Source of the DNA: Thermoplasmatota archaeon
GTDB taxonomy: Archaea; Thermoplasmatota; Penumbrarchaeia; Penumbrarchaeales; Penumbrarchaeaceae
NCBI GenBank assembly: GCA_030600725.1
Contig: JAUVLN010000021.1
Span: forward strand, 1-14,680
Reading direction: 5' to 3'
Length of the DNA stretch: 14,680 nucleotides
The notes beneath the pieces were generated by a model. That model did not search any database and was not told the origin of the DNA. It was given only the letters and a program-made list of their open reading frames with translations. Positions 9,901 to 14,680 of the stretch are shown piece by piece. The stretch's first letter is position 1. Each line of letters starts with the position of its first letter. A program made the position numbers and the translations under genes.

Positions 9901-10279
9901 CAATGTCAAGAGGGAGATACGGGAAGATAGCTTCGGTGAGAGGTTCGTGGAGGGATTCATAAGTGCCCTTCCGATACTCTGGTTCCTGATATTCGTCGCC
10001 CTCATGGTGGCGCTCTTCATCCTGGGATACATGGGCATACTCACCAAGTGGGCAAAGGGCGAGGGAAGGGATGGAGAGGGGAAACCAGAGGAGAAACAGG
10101 AAGGGGATGACAGACCCGGGGGAGGCCTCGGGGGAATGTTCAAGGGGAGATTTGCAAGGAAGGATAAAGAGCCCAAGGTCAATACCCTGAAGGATTCCAA
10201 AAGCAAGCCCATAAAGCTTCCTGGAACGAAGAGCTCCAATGATGCCGTAGATCAGGATGAGGTAATGGAGTTCGATTGA
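3911..10279 (+). CDS. Giant cell-surface protein with alternating Ig-like repeats
   Basis: A 2122-residue membrane-anchored surface protein. A signal peptide occupies about residues 20-48 (hydrophobic VLAVSILFIMIAAGFLMM after HRK). Residues 50-300 are beta-rich and resemble two PPC-like (pre-peptidase C-terminal) domains, each with a YDLFLY or YDFDIT strand. About 300-520 hold two Ig-like domains of the CARDB/NEW3 kind. About 521-2000 hold roughly 16 Ig-like units similar to the bacterial Big_7 type. A membrane helix lies at about 2017-2040, followed by a ~80-residue Gly/Lys/Asp-rich cytoplasmic tail. Many N-X-S/T sequons occur, none in the tail, fitting extracellular N-glycosylation. No enzyme motif is visible, so a structural, adhesive or S-layer-like role is inferred. 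Start could instead be Met9 (3935) or Met16 (3956). First gene of the apparent operon; the next starts 28 bases on. Confidence 0.93.
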   Translation: MTSNIGKGMFNDHGSMGALHRKVLAVSILFIMIAAGFLMMAPGEVKADTQPGGTLINDASALAKSSNWWRLADPEFLQFKIPTEDDAYTAVCIQNMLAGEDYDLFLYSDYEMTQQIGSSTMGSNEYDIVVIDGHTYGGGFKYGKVFRFSGTSWSSGIRIESDYHKDADDLYNGGDPDYDGPLEVGRYQYSEFEEHPSGYSGSLDEEEPMINMYDIYLDAGGSYDFDITSVPGSMILNSYLFKGSGNLDNVLASDDSTGVGDSLSFSYQPDSSGWYGLLVLDENRASSTLNNYTMLISSEFDMSATPTSKLIAPNMTASYKIDVESLGITKPIDLSYSWWGGSSNISTPSGAVAGLSGYSVTPGGVSTKSVYLNVSTTSSMSAGTYKLRVWGNDTGHGASGNTDFVEVKLVVSTDPDFFLSSTPDMNQTNPGGSTKYTVSIDTINNFNDNVTLSATTSPASTGLTFSFSPLQINTSVSESVLTVSATKTISPGTYSLSIKGTNGTIDRYANGSQLRIYDPIEMELIGPTRGEIVSGVYTFKVKAGTPTTVKEVDIAFGGTMSSLGTLKMYYNSGNGFWERQVNTYSFNDGACSINITAKELGGGVTYYPIFNFTLSNSAPNPIINYPMDMSYVTGSYMGISVNTSSHVISARFRIDNNAWTSMARSGNTWTGSWDTTQITDGQHTLTIEAKDSAGLTGESSITIFVDNNRPTCNINSPIDGQYLGGDHTFRVVATDTVAVDHVNVTVFGSTITVPYNPITSSYEYTVSTTTRADGTYTVLATAYDKVGLTKASTLISFNIDNNEPSLSINTPGDGEIIGGTYTMGATSSDLFLHKVEYRIDSGGWANLTGADPTWSVPVDTTLLQDGGHILYVRSTDNASHVTEQSVDFIVDNTAPVCNMVSPFDGQFVEGVYNFKVSASDFVGIDRVLLNVFSSSAQTTLNRQTGYYEYSYNTMIITDGTYTITASAYDLSGKLTNTTSISFKVDNLLPEMTINGIQTGDYVEGQVDLNVTAQDTFLLDVRYSVDGGTWIPIGTTWDTALLLDGTHTLNIMARDQAGHSSTQSLSLIVDNSIPVCAVNSPSPSEYIEGAYDFRMSASDPVGIESVYLNVFGNRFLAIYSASSGYYEFTTDTSLISDGHHNCTATVTDLSGKVNTSILITFQVDNNAPVLRVVDPLPGDFIEGMFTVSVNATDVFLNRTEYDIDGTGWVDVSVVLNTSIFGDGSHILSLRSIDEAGHTTTTSMSVVIDNYDPVGAISYPAIDGYITQSTPMFQVVASDLVGVDKVEIDLTFEGFDGPLPMSYNSGTGYWEFRTDVSLIPDGSYNISITVTDLSGKYIELGPRPFNIDLHRPEVVVNNLGNGDILSELAQLNIFSRDTFLKTIQYKVDENEPSLLSYTMEGDWANATFLLDTTSFSDGKHQITIMAADEAGWMTEVLFEIYVDNEDPTCTITSPVEGEFVEGVLNIRVTAFDIVGIDYVMIRVYDLEARVPYNAQTGYYEYSSNTITWGAGEDGIRNVTAIAYDLTGKSHTYGPIDFNVDNRAPSISINSPLEGEVVSGTFMFEVYNGDVFAKATEYNIDGASWQAVTLGWDTTRVADGAHRVTIRATDLAGHMTMETINVIVDNHDPEVEVASPSGDEYVEGVYTFRVIAFDQVGIERAAIDVAGRSTPISYNIQTGYYEFVMDTRGLDDGTHTVNATVIDMAGRSVTTSTIEFRVDNSYPSLTVETPVKGELISGLYAVRAYTGDVFPGAVRYAIDGTTWYDVSVPWDSTLVGDGPHQVTIKTTDKAGHLTYFAVDVTVDNSPPVISQATIAPGQIFSGVQTLRFYVVDAIGVRQVTLTIDDENPIEIFKGESGMYYEYLMNTRRFQDGNHVIHIRVIDTAGNEVNDTYGIKTDNTGPEISLDYFWIEGDQEVRIGEVKEGTSVVFKATVTDPSNVSVVYINIDSSGWREMTPDSNASNEDTYLLYWPTVGEDSGAHIFQIKTSDTLGNENSRSGLINVKREIREDSFGERFVEGFISALPILWFLIFVALMVALFILGYMGILTKWAKGEGRDGEGKPEEKQEGDDRPGGGLGGMFKGRFARKDKEPKVNTLKDSKSKPIKLPGTKSSNDAVDQDEVMEFD
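5471..9910 (+). repeat. Tandem Ig-like repeat array, two alternating unit types
   Basis: About 16 protein-level repeats of 84-105 residues inside the gene at 3911. Approximate unit starts in bases: 5471 (B-like), 5765 (A), 6035 (B), 6317 (A), 6590 (B), 6872 (A), 7124 (B), 7406 (A), 7658 (B), 7952 (A), 8240 (B), 8528 (A), 8783 (B), 9062 (A), 9317 (B), 9596 (A-like). Most units end in a VDN-x-x-P linker. A units carry Y-x-I-D-G-x-x-W and D-x-AGH-x-T; B units carry D-x-VGID-x-V, TGYYEY and YDLSGK. Nucleotide identity between units is only patchy, so the duplications are old. Edge units are the most divergent. Confidence 0.9.
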
Positions 10280-10307
10280 GGTCCGAAGGCTGCAGCAGGA
10301 GCACCTG

Positions 10308-11720
10308 ATGGAGGAGATGTGTGGGATGTACGTTGGAAGGGCAGATAGAAGGAGGGGGAGATTCATCTCCCTCTTGACCGATCGTCTAGTATCGGGCCTC
10401 CTGCTCTTATTCATCATCTACGTGGTCGCCGTGGGTATTGTTGGAGGGGACGAGGCGTATACGGGGGGAGGTTATCCTGAGACCAATGCCTACTCGGGAT
10501 ACGACTCGATCTGGAGGGCCGATTCGGGCAATTCACCTTCGAATACCTCCGTGACCTTCACCCTGTCCGGATCGGGGACCAAAGGGATAACGCTAGCACC
10601 TCAGGACGTCGTATTCGTCATGGACCATTCGGGTTCCCTGGAAACGGAGGATCCGGGGGTCCTCAGGATCAGGGGTGCCCAGAGGTATGTGGATAACATG
10701 GTTGCGCCGTTCGATCGGGCCGCCATCCTCAAGTTCGACACGACCGCTGCGCTGTTCAACCACCTATCCGCAGCGCAGCCCCAGGTGAAGGCGGACCTGG
10801 ATGCGCTGGCGAAGATCCAGCCCCAGGGCCAGACCAACTTCCAGGCCGCCATATCGCTCATGAACGACGAGCTGATCGTACACGGCATCGACGGTAACCA
10901 GAAGATAGGGATCGTGTTCTCGGACGGGGCGCCGGACCCGCCGGAGAAGAACGTCTCACTGGAGACGATGAACGTTACCAGGGACAACGGTATCAAACTC
11001 TATACGATAGGCCTGGGGAACAACGTGGATACCGGTTTGATGGGGTGGATGGCAGAATATACCGGAGGGGAGTTCTACTGGGCACACGATGCCCGGGAGC
11101 TAGAGGAGATATACCTCAAGATATCCAACCAGTTCTACAACTTCACCGCCGGGAGCAACTGCACCCTTACACTGGATATGTCGGATGATCTCAACTACGT
11201 TGACGGGAGCTCGAACATCACCGACGGTTTTTCGGTGAACAGGACCGAGGCCGGAGAGATCTTGACATTCGATATCGGTAGGATCATGATCGATGAGATC
11301 TGGTCCGTTCAGTTCCGGATCGAGTCCCCTGACGGCGAAGGGACTACAAGGGTATTCGACGGGTCGAGCGAGTTGAGATATTCGGATTGGAGGGGGGATA
11401 ACCAGACCGCGGACGCTCCGGACCTGTTCATAACCATCATCAGGGCCCTACCCCCGCCGCTGCCGCCCCCGCCCCCGCCCCCGCCGGCGGTGGCTCCCGC
11501 GCCGATACCGCCGCCTCCTTCGGTCCCGGTGGTGGCGCCGTCGGTGAATGTGGCGCCTGTCATTACGGCGACCCCAAACATCACGCCTGTGACCGTCGGG
11601 CAGACCGCCACGGTTCCGGTGGAGTACATGCTTGCGGGGCTGGCAACGCTCGGGTTGGCCGAGAGGGCGTCCATCAAGAAAAAGATCATCGAGAAACAGA
11701 AGGTATCCGTTGGAGCATAG
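10308..11720 (+). CDS. Membrane-anchored von Willebrand factor A domain protein
   Basis: A 470-residue surface protein. An Arg-rich start (RADRRRGRF) precedes a hydrophobic signal peptide or anchor at about 28-45. The VWA domain spans about 100-275 with a complete MIDAS: D106-x-S108-x-S110, T176 in GQTNF and D206 in FSDGAPD, so metal-dependent ligand binding is expected. A beta-rich domain follows (about 276-378), then a Pro-rich stalk (381-410), a short hydrophobic segment (about 437-451) and a basic tail (KKKIIEKQK) that may stay inside. About nine sequons lie between residues 79 and 424, consistent with an extracellular position. The start is uncertain: ATG 10308 has AGGAG at 10298-10302, while Met7 at 10326 has the strong GGAGGAG at 10310-10316 and leaves a more compact signal sequence. 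It lies 28 bases after the giant gene and 15 bases before the AAA+ gene, so probably one operon. VWA domains often bind other proteins; its partner is unknown. Confidence 0.92.
   Translation: MEEMCGMYVGRADRRRGRFISLLTDRLVSGLLLLFIIYVVAVGIVGGDEAYTGGGYPETNAYSGYDSIWRADSGNSPSNTSVTFTLSGSGTKGITLAPQDVVFVMDHSGSLETEDPGVLRIRGAQRYVDNMVAPFDRAAILKFDTTAALFNHLSAAQPQVKADLDALAKIQPQGQTNFQAAISLMNDELIVHGIDGNQKIGIVFSDGAPDPPEKNVSLETMNVTRDNGIKLYTIGLGNNVDTGLMGWMAEYTGGEFYWAHDARELEEIYLKISNQFYNFTAGSNCTLTLDMSDDLNYVDGSSNITDGFSVNRTEAGEILTFDIGRIMIDEIWSVQFRIESPDGEGTTRVFDGSSELRYSDWRGDNQTADAPDLFITIIRALPPPLPPPPPPPPAVAPAPIPPPPSVPVVAPSVNVAPVITATPNITPVTVGQTATVPVEYMLAGLATLGLAERASIKKKIIEKQKVSVGA
11448..11537 (+). repeat. Low-complexity Pro-rich stalk coding region
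   Basis: A stretch dominated by CCG and CCC codons encodes about 30 residues that are mostly Pro, Ala and Val (residues 381-410 of the VWA protein). It probably forms an extended stalk lifting the VWA domain off the membrane. The repetitive, very GC-rich bases could also be prone to slippage in replication or sequencing. Confidence 0.8.
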
Positions 11721-11735
11721 AATGGATGGATTGAA

Positions 11736-14680
11736 ATGCTTGCTGAAAGGAAAGGAAAGATCGCATTGACCCTGCTGGCCGTCCTCCTCCTGGGGGGTGT
11801 GGTGATATCCACACTACCCTCCTATGGAGGGGAATGGTCCTCGAACGTCTTCGAACAGGAGGTGGAGGTGATCAGGATCCCGGATCACACGGTCGACAGG
11901 GCACCGTTCAACCTCGAACCGATGGTCATGTACATCTCTTCAAGGTCGGAACAGGTCATCAATGCCGCCGATGTACGGTACACATGGTCCTACGAGGGGA
12001 CCCAGAGCACGGAAGGTGGGTACACATTCAGCAAACACAACGATACCCACTGGAAAACGACCATCCCCGGTTATCCCGGAGGGTACACGGTACAGTACCA
12101 CATAGACGCCTTCGACGAGAAGAACCATCCCCTGACCTCGGCCACTTATTCATACAAGGTGGTCCAGAACGGATCCTGGCAGGGGGACGACTTCGACCTC
12201 AATATAGACCTCTCCTGGGGCCCCGATAGCCCGAAGGAGGGGGAGAGCGTATTTTTCAATATAACGTCCAGGGACGAGACCGTTAGCATCAAGAGGGCGG
12301 ACATATTCTCCACGGTTTCGATATCCGGAGAGCCCAGGGACGGTGTGGATTCCTTCTCCCAGGTGACCGCCACCTCCATGAGCTATGAGATGATGCCCTA
12401 TCCTCTCGAATCCTCCATATCATTCTATATCGAGGCCTATGATGCATATTTCGGCAAGATCAGGTCAAAGACCTATTACTACGAGTATCCCAAGATCCCC
12501 GATTACGGCGAGATCATCACCGGAACCCTTTTCGTTTATATCAGCGACGAGGGAAACAACAAGGCAGCGGATGCCACGGTTCGGTTCTACAATGAGACCT
12601 ACTCCTTCGAGATGGATACGATAGAGGGTTGGGCCATGTCCAACAAGACGGTGAACAAGGGGACGTATCAGGTGGAGGTAGAGTACGATGGTATGTTTTA
12701 CGATTTCGTAATGAATGTCCCCGACAGGAGCGGGTCCTTTACAACGGATTTCAAGGTGAACCCGAAATCGTACAGGGTGATGGACGAGGAGGAGGATTCC
12801 CCGTCGTGGCCGGAAGGCCTGGGAGTGCTTCTTCTCGTTGCGATGACCCTAGGTTCCTTCATGGGGGCCAGGAGGCTGAAGGATTGGAGGGAGAGGCTCA
12901 ACCAGGAGCGAAAGAAGGCCCGCAGGAGAACGGATGAGAAGGTGGAAACCTGGTGGGAGAAGATCCTTCTGAACAACGAGAAGAAGGACCTGATCATGAG
13001 GGCAGGCGCGTTCCTGCTTATCTCCCTTCTGGGATTGTTCTGGGCGCCTTTCTACCCGATATGGTTGATCCTGATACTGGCTGTGTTCGTGACAGCCGTA
13101 TCCCTGCGTTATCCGTACATATCACTTCTCATCATGGCGGTCCTGGTATCGGCATCCACATCATATCAGTCCACGGAGTTCGGATGGGTGTTCCTGGTGT
13201 TCTCGCTGGTCGTTATGATCGGCGGGTTCTTCGACTGGAGGTATGCATACCTGACCTACCTCACCATATTCGCCACTGGTTTAGGTGTAGGGTTGGCGGT
13301 CCCCCTGGTGGCCGTGGTGGCGATCTCACTGTTCATGGGAGCGGTGGTATTGATCTCGGCAGGTCTTTTCATGCTTGTGATCGCGCCCTCTGGCAATTTC
13401 AGATGGTACTCATGGATCCCCTCCGAGGCTCACGAGAGGAGCTTTGTGACGTTCAGTAGAAGCGCCCCCTCCTCGTGGGCCCCGATCGATCTGGTCAACG
13501 TCCTGGGTGACCTTACCTACGTTGACACAGGGATCATCTCCAGGGTTCTGTCCGAGACCATGGGAACCCTCGCCCCCCTCGTTATGCTGCTGGGAGCCGG
13601 CGCCGCCATGATAGCCGCCTATATGGTCCTGATGAGATGCGAGGGCGGCAGCGTGAAGAAGGACCCGACGCCGAAGGATTGGGCGAAGAGGCTGATCCCC
13701 GGTGGGATCCTCCTTATCATGGGCGTTATCACCTATCTGTGGGCGGATGTGGAATTCACCATCTGGACCGCGGTGGCATTTCTGGGCTTTGTCCCCATCT
13801 CGCTGATACCTTTCGGTATCAGGTCGATGGGTGAGGAGGCCCTGCCGATGGAATACAGCATAGAGGAGAGGAAGGCCACCGTTGAAGTGGGGAAGAAGAT
13901 CTCCGAGATGGTTGGTCTTCAAAGGACCACGTTCGAGGATATAGGCGGCCTTGAGGATGTGAAGAGGGAGATCAGGAACTCACTGATGGTCCCGCTGCTT
14001 GAGCCCGAGATGGCCACGAAATACGGGGTTACACCAACCAAGGGGATCCTTCTCTTCGGCCCTCCCGGATGCGGAAAGACGCTGATGCTGAAGGCCGTGG
14101 CGTCGGATCTCAACGTGGAGATGATAGGCATCAAGTGCTCCGATGTCATGTCGAAATGGTACGGCGAATCCGAGAACCTGATATCGTCTCTGTTCGAGGA
14201 GGCACGTGCGCGGTCCCCCTGTATACTGTTTTTGGACGAGGTTGACTCCATTGCCAAGAGGAGGGACTTCTACTCCACGGATGACGTGACCCCCAGGGTC
14301 CTGTCGATAATGCTATCGGAGATGGACGGGATGGACGGGGCGGAGGGCGTGATAGTCGTTGCTACGACCAACATGCCGGACCTCGTAGACCCCGCCCTGA
14401 TGAGGCCCGGCAGGTTCGACAAGGTGATATACGTGCCCCCGCCGGATAAGGTGTCGAGGGGCGAGATATTGAAGGTACACATTAAGGGCAAGTTCACGGC
14501 GGAGGAGATAGATGCAGATAGCGTGGGCAGGGAGACCAGAGGTTTCTCTGGCGCGGACATAGCAAACCTCGTCCGGGAGACCTCTGCGGTGATGATGGAG
14601 AAGGCCCTGGAGACCAGGAAACCACAGCCGATCGCAACAGAGGACCTGCTCGACATGGTGAAGGATATCAAGCCGTCGGT
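11736..14680 (+). CDS. Membrane protein fusing an ectodomain to a CDC48-like AAA+ ATPase (3' partial)
   Basis: One open frame of 981 codons with no stop before the window end. A signal sequence or anchor lies at about 9-27. A beta-rich ectodomain (about 31-360, probably three Ig- or CNA-B-like domains) carries five sequons (N102, N145, N175, N286, N303). A membrane helix at 361-377 is followed by a basic juxtamembrane stretch (379-422). Then come about nine hydrophobic segments: roughly six in 425-549, then 612-633, 655-670 and 676-693. The cytoplasmic AAA+ module starts at about 730 (TTFEDIGGLEDVK). It has Walker A GPPGCGKT (775-782), aromatic pore loop KWYGESE (807-813), Walker B ILFLDE (830-835), sensor 1 ATTN (876-879), arginine fingers R890 and R893 (MRPGRFD) and the lid motif GFSGADI (936-942). 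All catalytic residues are present, so an active ATP-driven unfoldase or translocase is expected. No protease motif is visible, and a second AAA module or protease domain could lie past the edge. ATG 11736 directly precedes a good signal sequence. Confidence 0.9.
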   Translation, partial: MLAERKGKIALTLLAVLLLGGVVISTLPSYGGEWSSNVFEQEVEVIRIPDHTVDRAPFNLEPMVMYISSRSEQVINAADVRYTWSYEGTQSTEGGYTFSKHNDTHWKTTIPGYPGGYTVQYHIDAFDEKNHPLTSATYSYKVVQNGSWQGDDFDLNIDLSWGPDSPKEGESVFFNITSRDETVSIKRADIFSTVSISGEPRDGVDSFSQVTATSMSYEMMPYPLESSISFYIEAYDAYFGKIRSKTYYYEYPKIPDYGEIITGTLFVYISDEGNNKAADATVRFYNETYSFEMDTIEGWAMSNKTVNKGTYQVEVEYDGMFYDFVMNVPDRSGSFTTDFKVNPKSYRVMDEEEDSPSWPEGLGVLLLVAMTLGSFMGARRLKDWRERLNQERKKARRRTDEKVETWWEKILLNNEKKDLIMRAGAFLLISLLGLFWAPFYPIWLILILAVFVTAVSLRYPYISLLIMAVLVSASTSYQSTEFGWVFLVFSLVVMIGGFFDWRYAYLTYLTIFATGLGVGLAVPLVAVVAISLFMGAVVLISAGLFMLVIAPSGNFRWYSWIPSEAHERSFVTFSRSAPSSWAPIDLVNVLGDLTYVDTGIISRVLSETMGTLAPLVMLLGAGAAMIAAYMVLMRCEGGSVKKDPTPKDWAKRLIPGGILLIMGVITYLWADVEFTIWTAVAFLGFVPISLIPFGIRSMGEEALPMEYSIEERKATVEVGKKISEMVGLQRTTFEDIGGLEDVKREIRNSLMVPLLEPEMATKYGVTPTKGILLFGPPGCGKTLMLKAVASDLNVEMIGIKCSDVMSKWYGESENLISSLFEEARARSPCILFLDEVDSIAKRRDFYSTDDVTPRVLSIMLSEMDGMDGAEGVIVVATTNMPDLVDPALMRPGRFDKVIYVPPPDKVSRGEILKVHIKGKFTAEEIDADSVGRETRGFSGADIANLVRETSAVMMEKALETRKPQPIATEDLLDMVKDIKPS

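Noticed and set aside
5471..9910. CRISPR array or nucleotide satellite
   Set aside because: The periodicity is at protein level in an open reading frame; units are about 250-290 bases with diverged sequence and no spacer structure.
9743..10417. 224- and 144-residue minus-strand frames over the giant gene's 3' end
   Set aside because: Mirror frames of the membrane helix and charged tail; the plus-strand protein is better supported by continuous architecture.
11834..13459. Short plus-strand frames (11834-12229, 12629-12937, 12953-13459) that could suggest several small or broken genes
   Set aside because: Translating the frame of ATG 11736 gives one uninterrupted reading frame to the window end with coherent ectodomain, membrane and AAA+ parts; the short frames are out-of-frame shadows.
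13920..14680. FtsH-type membrane protease
   Set aside because: The membrane and ectodomain layout differs from FtsH and no HEXXH motif is seen in the window. A protease domain beyond the window end cannot be excluded.
10308..14680. Standard MoxR/RavA-type AAA+ with VWA partner
   Set aside because: The AAA+ has CDC48-type motifs (GPPGCGKT, KWYGESE, RPGRFD) and the VWA domain is predicted outside the cell, so the usual cytoplasmic pairing does not apply.

Overview
The window looks like a chromosomal stretch of a euryarchaeon, most likely from the Thermoplasmatota or a related lineage. The reasons are an archaeal-type arginyl-tRNA synthetase, a RadB recombinase paralogue (a family known from Euryarchaeota), GGTGA-type ribosome binding sites, TATA-like boxes upstream of genes, heavy use of AGG (Arg) and ATA (Ile) codons, and a CDC48/VAT-like AAA+ module. 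The lineage below phylum level is inference. Coding density is very high. The only real gap is an AT-rich 182-base region at 3729-3910.

Left part (1-3728), housekeeping: argS lies on the minus strand (76-1851) and is probably expressed from a TATA box only about 28 bases before its start codon, which suggests a leaderless mRNA. Divergent from it is a plus-strand pair: an unrecognised 348-residue protein (1978-3024), followed two bases later by radB (3027-3728). radB has no ATG, GTG or TTG start codon at a sensible place; its full-length frame fits a CTG start.

Right part (3911-14680), an apparent three-gene envelope operon with gaps of 28 and 15 bases. (1) A 2122-residue surface protein with a signal peptide, an N-terminal beta-rich region, about 16 Ig-like units in which two distinguishable types alternate, a C-terminal membrane anchor and a charged cytoplasmic tail. 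(2) A 470-residue protein with a von Willebrand factor A domain with an intact metal-binding MIDAS, outside the cell, then a Pro-rich stalk, a short hydrophobic segment and a basic tail. (3) A large membrane protein, 981 residues visible and cut by the window end, that joins a signal sequence, a ~330-residue sequon-bearing beta-rich ectodomain, about ten membrane segments and a cytoplasmic CDC48-like AAA+ ATPase domain. It reads through as one uninterrupted frame from 11736 to 14680.

The third gene and its setting are the most unusual content. An unfoldase-type AAA+ motor appears covalently coupled through a polytopic membrane domain to an extracellular module, and is encoded with a giant Ig-repeat fibre and a VWA adhesion-type protein. 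A reasonable but untested hypothesis is a trans-envelope machine that assembles, extracts or remodels the surface proteins encoded beside it. N-glycosylation sequons in all three proteins fall only in the parts predicted to be outside the cell, which supports the topology.
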